64,000 nucleotides of DNA. It comes from Bacteroidota bacterium (GTDB taxonomy: Bacteria; Bacteroidota; Bacteroidia; Chitinophagales; Chitinophagaceae). The notes beneath the pieces were generated by a model, which made no database searches, had not been told where the DNA came from, and saw nothing but the letters and a program-made list of their open reading frames with translations. The DNA is taken from the NCBI GenBank assembly GCA_013286315.1, contig JABDFX010000001.1, forward strand, positions 21,777 through 85,776, in the 5' to 3' direction. The position numbers were made by a program, and so were the translations under genes. Below are positions 59,459 to 64,000 of this stretch, one piece after another; position 1 is the first letter of the stretch; every line of letters starts with the position of its first letter.

Positions 59459-59499
59459 AAGGGTGCAGGCAGTCATTTTAGATGACCCCCTACACCCTT
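59459..59499 (-). promoter_or_regulatory. Strong hairpin in the 5' leader of the antiterminator gene
   Basis: Minus strand: AAGGGTGTAGGGGGTCAT-CTAAA-ATGACTGCCTGCACCCTT, 18-bp stem with one mismatch and two G-U pairs; no U-tract follows. Confidence 0.65.
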
Positions 59500-59604
59500 C
59501 CAAAAATTTATACCCAGACTAAAAATTAAATTCGCCAGAATTTGAATCACAGGATTGTTTGATTAACTGCGGCGAAACCCTCTCCATAGCGATGCTTTTT
59601 GCGC

Positions 59605-59611
59605 CGCTACC
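59605..59611 (-). promoter_or_regulatory. ops-like core motif (GGTAGCG) in the leader of the antiterminator gene
   Basis: Minus strand AATTAGGGTAGCGGCGC resembles the ops/JUMPstart core GGTAGCG; only a 7-nt match. Confidence 0.3.
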
Positions 59612-59643
59612 CTAATTCTTTTTCAACGGATTATGCTGCTTTG

Positions 59644-59651
59644 CAAATATA
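59644..59651 (-). promoter_or_regulatory. Candidate Bacteroidota -7 promoter element (TATATTTG) for the EPS operon
   Basis: Reverse complement of caaatata matches TAnnTTTG, ~340 nt upstream of the antiterminator start; no clear -33 TTG. Confidence 0.45.
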
Positions 59652-59772
59652 GCTGTTTTTCGTACTGGGAAATGAGGAAATAGAGTTCAGTTTTATCATA
59701 TATTTCAGGTTATTTTCCTTTGAGAAACGCCTCCGAAATCTCTGAAAGACAGTTCTAATACCCATTAAAATC

Positions 59773-61179
59773 ATGCGGTTTACCAGTTTCATTTTTGTCC
59801 TCTTGCTCCTGCTCACTTTCACACTCTATTATTTGCCTTTTTTGAGGAAATGGCAGATCCAGATCCTGATAATTTCCAGCCTGTTGTTTTACGCCTATCA
59901 CCAGCCCGAACTGGTTTTTTTGCTACTTTTCTCTATTTCAGTAAATGTTGTTTCCAGTTATCTGATTGTTTATGGAAATCCCCGGTTTAAAAAGAGGTAC
60001 GCGATAGCCGGCGTCGTAATCAATCTGTTCATTCTGATTTTTTTCAAATACGGACCGCTGGTCTCGCGGAGTTTCTTCTCTTCGGCCAACCCGGTTGGAG
60101 AATTTTTGCTGACCATGCCACTTCCGATCGGCATTTCCTTTTTCACTTTTCAGGGCATCAGCCTGGTCATAGATGTATTCAACGAAAAATATGTGAGCAA
60201 TAAACTGCTTGTCCCCCTGTCTTTTTGGAAACATACAAAGCAAATTTTGTTCTTTAAGGGGTTTTTCCCCCAGTTGATATCCGGACCCATCATTAAAGCA
60301 CACGATTTCATCCCCCAGATCGGGTTCAAAAAATTACAGAACATTCAATGGGAAACAGTTTTTAAAAAGTTGACGGTGGGTTATTTTCTCAAAATGGTCG
60401 TGGCGGATAACCTAAAGGACTTTACTTTTTATATTTCCTTTCCTTACTTCCAGGGTTATTCTACGTTGAACCTGATCGTGATGCTTTTTGGCTACTCCTT
60501 TCAGATTTTCGCTGATTTCGCCGGCTACTCGCTGATTGCCATCGGCCTCGCCAAACTTTTCGGCTATGATTTTATGGAAAATTTTAATTTTCCTTATATA
60601 TCCACTTCTTTTAAGCAATTCTGGAAACGCTGGCATATCTCTCTCTCCACATTTCTGATGGAATATTTATACTTTCCGCTGGGTGGTAACCGGAAAGGAA
60701 AGCTGCGCACCTACCTCAATCTGATGATTGTAATGTTTCTCGGCGGCCTATGGCACGGCGCCGCCTGGAGCTATGCTGTCTGGGGAAGTTTTCACGGACT
60801 GGCACTTGCGTTGGAAAGATTTTTCAGCCCTGCAAAAGAGCGACATCATGATCTAATTACGAAGTTTGTTAAGGGTATATTCGTCTTTGCATTCGTTACT
60901 TTGGCCTGGCTGCTGTTTAAACTGCCCGACTTTAACCAGGTAATAGAATATTTCAAAAGCATACGACACAATGGATCGATTCCAATCGATTTTCAGCTAA
61001 TTACTTATATTCTTATGTATTCTTTACCAGTATTGATTTATCATTTGATCTATCTAATTCAGGCGAAACCGATGTTTACGCGTTTTCAAAAATTCAGTTA
61101 CCTGGCATATGCATTGATGTTGTTTCTGATGCTGACGAACAGCGGTTCGCCAGGAGCCTTTATCTATTTTCAATTTTAA
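59773..61179 (+). CDS. MBOAT-family O-acyltransferase (AlgI-like)
   Basis: 468 aa polytopic; QFWKRWHISLSTFLMEYLYFPLGGNRKGKLRTYLNLMIVMFLGGLWHGAAWSYAVWGSFHG. Confidence 0.94.
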   Translation: MRFTSFIFVLLLLLTFTLYYLPFLRKWQIQILIISSLLFYAYHQPELVFLLLFSISVNVVSSYLIVYGNPRFKKRYAIAGVVINLFILIFFKYGPLVSRSFFSSANPVGEFLLTMPLPIGISFFTFQGISLVIDVFNEKYVSNKLLVPLSFWKHTKQILFFKGFFPQLISGPIIKAHDFIPQIGFKKLQNIQWETVFKKLTVGYFLKMVVADNLKDFTFYISFPYFQGYSTLNLIVMLFGYSFQIFADFAGYSLIAIGLAKLFGYDFMENFNFPYISTSFKQFWKRWHISLSTFLMEYLYFPLGGNRKGKLRTYLNLMIVMFLGGLWHGAAWSYAVWGSFHGLALALERFFSPAKERHHDLITKFVKGIFVFAFVTLAWLLFKLPDFNQVIEYFKSIRHNGSIPIDFQLITYILMYSLPVLIYHLIYLIQAKPMFTRFQKFSYLAYALMLFLMLTNSGSPGAFIYFQF

Positions 61180-61182
61180 AGT

Positions 61183-62034
61183 ATGATCAAAAAATCGATC
61201 CTTTGCGCCATTCTTTTTTTCCTTCTGTATTCTCTTGCAGTTACAAAAAATCCATTAAAATGGTGGAGTGTTTCCCAGCATCAATGGCAGGAAAATATGA
61301 TTAAGGCACAGAACTTTATTTATGATCAGGATTCTTTTAAAAACGTACTAATTGGTTCTTCCCTGTCCCACCGTATCGTCACTGATAGCCTGCCCGACAC
61401 ATACAGCCTGGCTTTCAGCGGACAAAGCATCTATGACGGACTGAACATTCTTTTGAACAGAAAGCGTAACCCGAAGAATGTCTTTATTGAGATGAATGTA
61501 GTGTTTCGCCCTGAAAACAAGGACTACGCGGCTTCTTTGTTTTCACCGATTTTATTTTATTCCGCCTATACGTTTCGTTCTCTCCGTGCCGATAAACAAC
61601 CGATTGCGATTCTGGGTGCTATCATGAACAGGAAATTGATTGGTCCCATGTTACGAGGGAATGCGGTATCAACATTACCTAATCATGAACTTTTCAATAA
61701 AATGCTGAAGCTGCAGATGGCCGATTATTCGAAGATTCCTCCCGACAAAATCATTCAGGATCGATTTAATCTGCTTGAGACATATGTAACAACGTTAACC
61801 AAACGCGGTATACATATTGTTTTTTTTGAAATGCCCGTCGATTCAAGCCTAGAAAATTTAGCCCAAGCAAAATTGATCAGAAAGCTTTATTACCGGAAGT
61901 TCCCTGAAAAAGAATTTCAATATTTGCCGCTTCCGCCGGGAACATATCAGACATCCGACGGTATTCATCTCGCCGATGATGATGCGCTTCGATACACCCG
62001 GTATTTCAGATCTGAATTGAAAAGTATTTTTTAA
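61183..62034 (+). CDS. SGNH-hydrolase-like partner of the MBOAT protein (AlgJ/DltD-like role)
   Basis: 283 aa; N-terminal TM anchor, VLIGSSLSHRI (GSS nucleophile-like) and SDGIHLADDDA (D..H-like) motifs; directly 3' of the MBOAT gene. Confidence 0.65.
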   Translation: MIKKSILCAILFFLLYSLAVTKNPLKWWSVSQHQWQENMIKAQNFIYDQDSFKNVLIGSSLSHRIVTDSLPDTYSLAFSGQSIYDGLNILLNRKRNPKNVFIEMNVVFRPENKDYAASLFSPILFYSAYTFRSLRADKQPIAILGAIMNRKLIGPMLRGNAVSTLPNHELFNKMLKLQMADYSKIPPDKIIQDRFNLLETYVTTLTKRGIHIVFFEMPVDSSLENLAQAKLIRKLYYRKFPEKEFQYLPLPPGTYQTSDGIHLADDDALRYTRYFRSELKSIF

Positions 62035-62036
62035 AA

Positions 62037-62230
62037 TAAACTCCCCTGTGCTCCTGGCCTTCTGAACTGACTGCAGTCCAGCTCCCATCTCTCCGCATTC
62101 AGGCCATAGATTTTTCCGTACTTTTTATATTGCTGATTCACCATTTCGGCGATATTTCCCTCGCCGCGCATCCGTACGCCCCATCGCGTGTCATTTACCT
62201 TTTTATAATCCCCCTTATATCGCTTTGCAC
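62037..62230 (-). pseudogene. Remnant of a radical-SAM (PA0069-like) gene 3' end, copy 1
   Basis: Minus strand reads KKVNDTRWGVRMRGEGNIAEMVNQQYKKYGKIYGLNAERWELDCSQFRRPGAQGSLF*, like the C-terminus of this family; no upstream domain. Confidence 0.5.
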
Positions 62231-62750
62231 AACTATGGAAACTGGTATGGGAAATAAGCGATAGAAGTTGAAGAAAAAACAAATTTGCTTGGTTAATATG
62301 CCTTGATTGTCAAAGCATTATGCCGTATTAAAATCAAATCCATTTCAAATCGTTGCAGGGGTAAAATCCTCTACAACTCAATACAGACAAGACTTTCAAA
62401 GAACTTAACTCCACAACAACGCAAAAGCATTGAAAATGACTAATACTTTATAAACTAGCCCAATCCTAAGCCCAAGCCCCAGCGAAGAAATGGGCAATAA
62501 GGAAAGTAATTAGGTTAATTGATTTTGATTACATTGTCATTTATTCCAAATCCATGCAACCCAAGTTAAAAAGAACGAGTGCATCAAAGCAAGCAAAGAA
62601 TATTGAACTGAATCAGAAAAGGAGAGAGAAATTCGCATTACCTGTTGATCATAATTAACTAATTGAATTTTGAAAATGCGGTCGTGACAGATAAGAATAC
62701 TTTGAAAAGTTACTATTTTATAAAATTTTACTAATTTTTTTTTACTTTAT

Positions 62751-63746
62751 ATGCAGAACTACAATGTTAATTCGGTTGAAAATTATTGGTCGAACGTGGA
62801 CTGTTCTTTATCAGATAAAAATTTTTACGCTTTTCCTCCGATAAGATCAAGATCATGTTTTAAAATATTTGGCGAGACCGACGCCTCCGATCCAGCTTGG
62901 TGTGAAAAATGGACAGTCGAAAAGTTTCTGAAGGACCGGATTCCATTCGATAAATGTTTAAGTATTTGCTGCGGATTTGGCCCTGTAGAAAGAACCCTAT
63001 ATAAATTGGGTGTAGCAAAAGAGATTGTCGGAACGGACATTGCTTCTGGCGCGATTAAAAGTGCTATAGAGAAGGCGTCAAAAGAGGGGTTTAAAAACCT
63101 GTCTTATTTCGTTTCTGATCTTAATACCGTTGAACTCCTAGAAAATGAATATGACCTAATCTGGGCTAATGGGGCTCTGCATCATATAAAGGATCTTCAA
63201 ATTGTGATTCCAAAACTTTTTAGATCTTTAAAACCTGGTGGCGTATTGATCAGTAACGAATATGTGGGACCAACCTATCAGCAAATCAATCTCCGACATC
63301 AGGAAATAATAAATGCTATCAAACATCTCTTGCCGGAAGAACTCACCAATAAAACAATATATGCGAATAATAGCTCCTTAGCGTCGCGGGTTGTTTCCCG
63401 GATTGATAAAGAATGGAATAAACGATTGAACAAGGCAGATGGTAATTATTTCGGTAAACTATGGGAAATGCCACCAGTAGACTTCTTTTTAAAAACCGAT
63501 CCGTCCGAATCTGTAAATCCTTCCAATATTATTCCAACTCTTTCTGAGCACTTTAATAATATGGAAGTAAAATATTTTGACGGTTCAATTTTATTTTATG
63601 CATTAGATCAACATTTTTACAATAAGTTTGATTTAAATAATTTAATGCATAGGAGCTTATTGGAATTATTATTCAAAATAGAGGATTATTATATAGCGTC
63701 TGGTGAAATCGGAAGACATAATGCACATATAATATGTAAAAAATAA
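62751..63746 (+). CDS. Class I SAM-dependent methyltransferase
   Basis: 331 aa; FDKCLSICCGFGPVERTLYKLGVAKEIVGTDIASGAIKSA, YDLIWANGALHHIKDLQIVIPKLFRSLKPGGVLISNEYVG. Confidence 0.9.
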   Translation: MQNYNVNSVENYWSNVDCSLSDKNFYAFPPIRSRSCFKIFGETDASDPAWCEKWTVEKFLKDRIPFDKCLSICCGFGPVERTLYKLGVAKEIVGTDIASGAIKSAIEKASKEGFKNLSYFVSDLNTVELLENEYDLIWANGALHHIKDLQIVIPKLFRSLKPGGVLISNEYVGPTYQQINLRHQEIINAIKHLLPEELTNKTIYANNSSLASRVVSRIDKEWNKRLNKADGNYFGKLWEMPPVDFFLKTDPSESVNPSNIIPTLSEHFNNMEVKYFDGSILFYALDQHFYNKFDLNNLMHRSLLELLFKIEDYYIASGEIGRHNAHIICKK

Positions 63747-63823
63747 GCCATCTTCCGAACGTTATTCCCACATGTTCCAATTGGCAAAATCGTTAACTAT
63801 AAATAAGTTAAACAGGGTTTTCA

Positions 63824-64000
63824 GAATAAAGATCCCTGTGCTCCCGACTATCGGAAATGACAGCTGTCCTGCTCCCATCTTTCAGAATTCAGACCATAGA
63901 TTTTCCCAAATTTTTTTGTACTGCTGGTTCACCATTTCGGCGTTATTACCCTCGCCGTCACGCGGACACCCCCATCGTGAGTCATTCACCTTTCCTTAAG
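63824..64000 (-). pseudogene. Diverged, frameshifted second copy of the 62037-62230 remnant (copy 2)
   Basis: gatccctgtgctcc...cagctgtcctgctcccatctttcagaattcagaccatagattttcc...ctgctggttcaccatttcggcgttattaccctcgccg aligns with copy 1; frameshift and in-frame TAG; runs to window edge. Confidence 0.6.

Noticed and set aside
59459-59499. Leader hairpin as an intrinsic terminator
   Set aside because: No U-tract follows on either strand; treated as a structural or regulatory element.
1-64000. tRNA/rRNA genes, integrases or transposases
   Set aside because: None recognised by eye; the radical-SAM tail duplication is the only insertion-like trace, with no recombinase in view.

Overview
The window looks like a Bacteroidota (Chitinophagaceae-like) chromosome segment. 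It is dominated by a ~50-kb, same-strand (minus) run of about 50 genes (59306 down to 8590) encoding a surface polysaccharide. The run begins with a UpxY/NusG-like antiterminator, then Wza-like export lipoprotein, Wzc-like tyrosine kinase, and Wzm/Wzt ABC transporter. These are followed by many glycosyltransferases, five FkbM and several other methyltransferases, acyltransferases, nucleotide-sugar modules (GDP-fucose; CDP-6-deoxyhexose; a WbpB/D/E + WbpG/HisH/HisF-type amidino-sugar set), a WbsX protein, carbamoyltransferase and asparagine synthase-like protein. The run ends with a CpsB/YwqE-type PHP phosphatase. Flanking genes include MoxR ATPase, NadE, GldB-like lipoprotein, secreted DJ-1/PfpI protein, a DEGS-like (eukaryote-type) sphingolipid desaturase, type-1 IDI, an ECF sigma factor, and an AlgI/AlgJ-like MBOAT + SGNH pair. 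The most unusual signals are: (1) many sequence-unrelated tandem arrays that share a 7-bp period, abut stop codons and often supply them, concentrated in the first ~15.5 kb; (2) the DEGS-like desaturase; (3) a structured leader with an ops-like motif ahead of the antiterminator gene; (4) several genes whose conserved N-termini require CTG/TTG/ATT starts, some in NTGA stop/start overlaps; (5) two diverged direct copies of what looks like a radical-SAM gene tail bracketing a methyltransferase gene. All calls come from reading the sequence and recalled family motifs; no database search was run.
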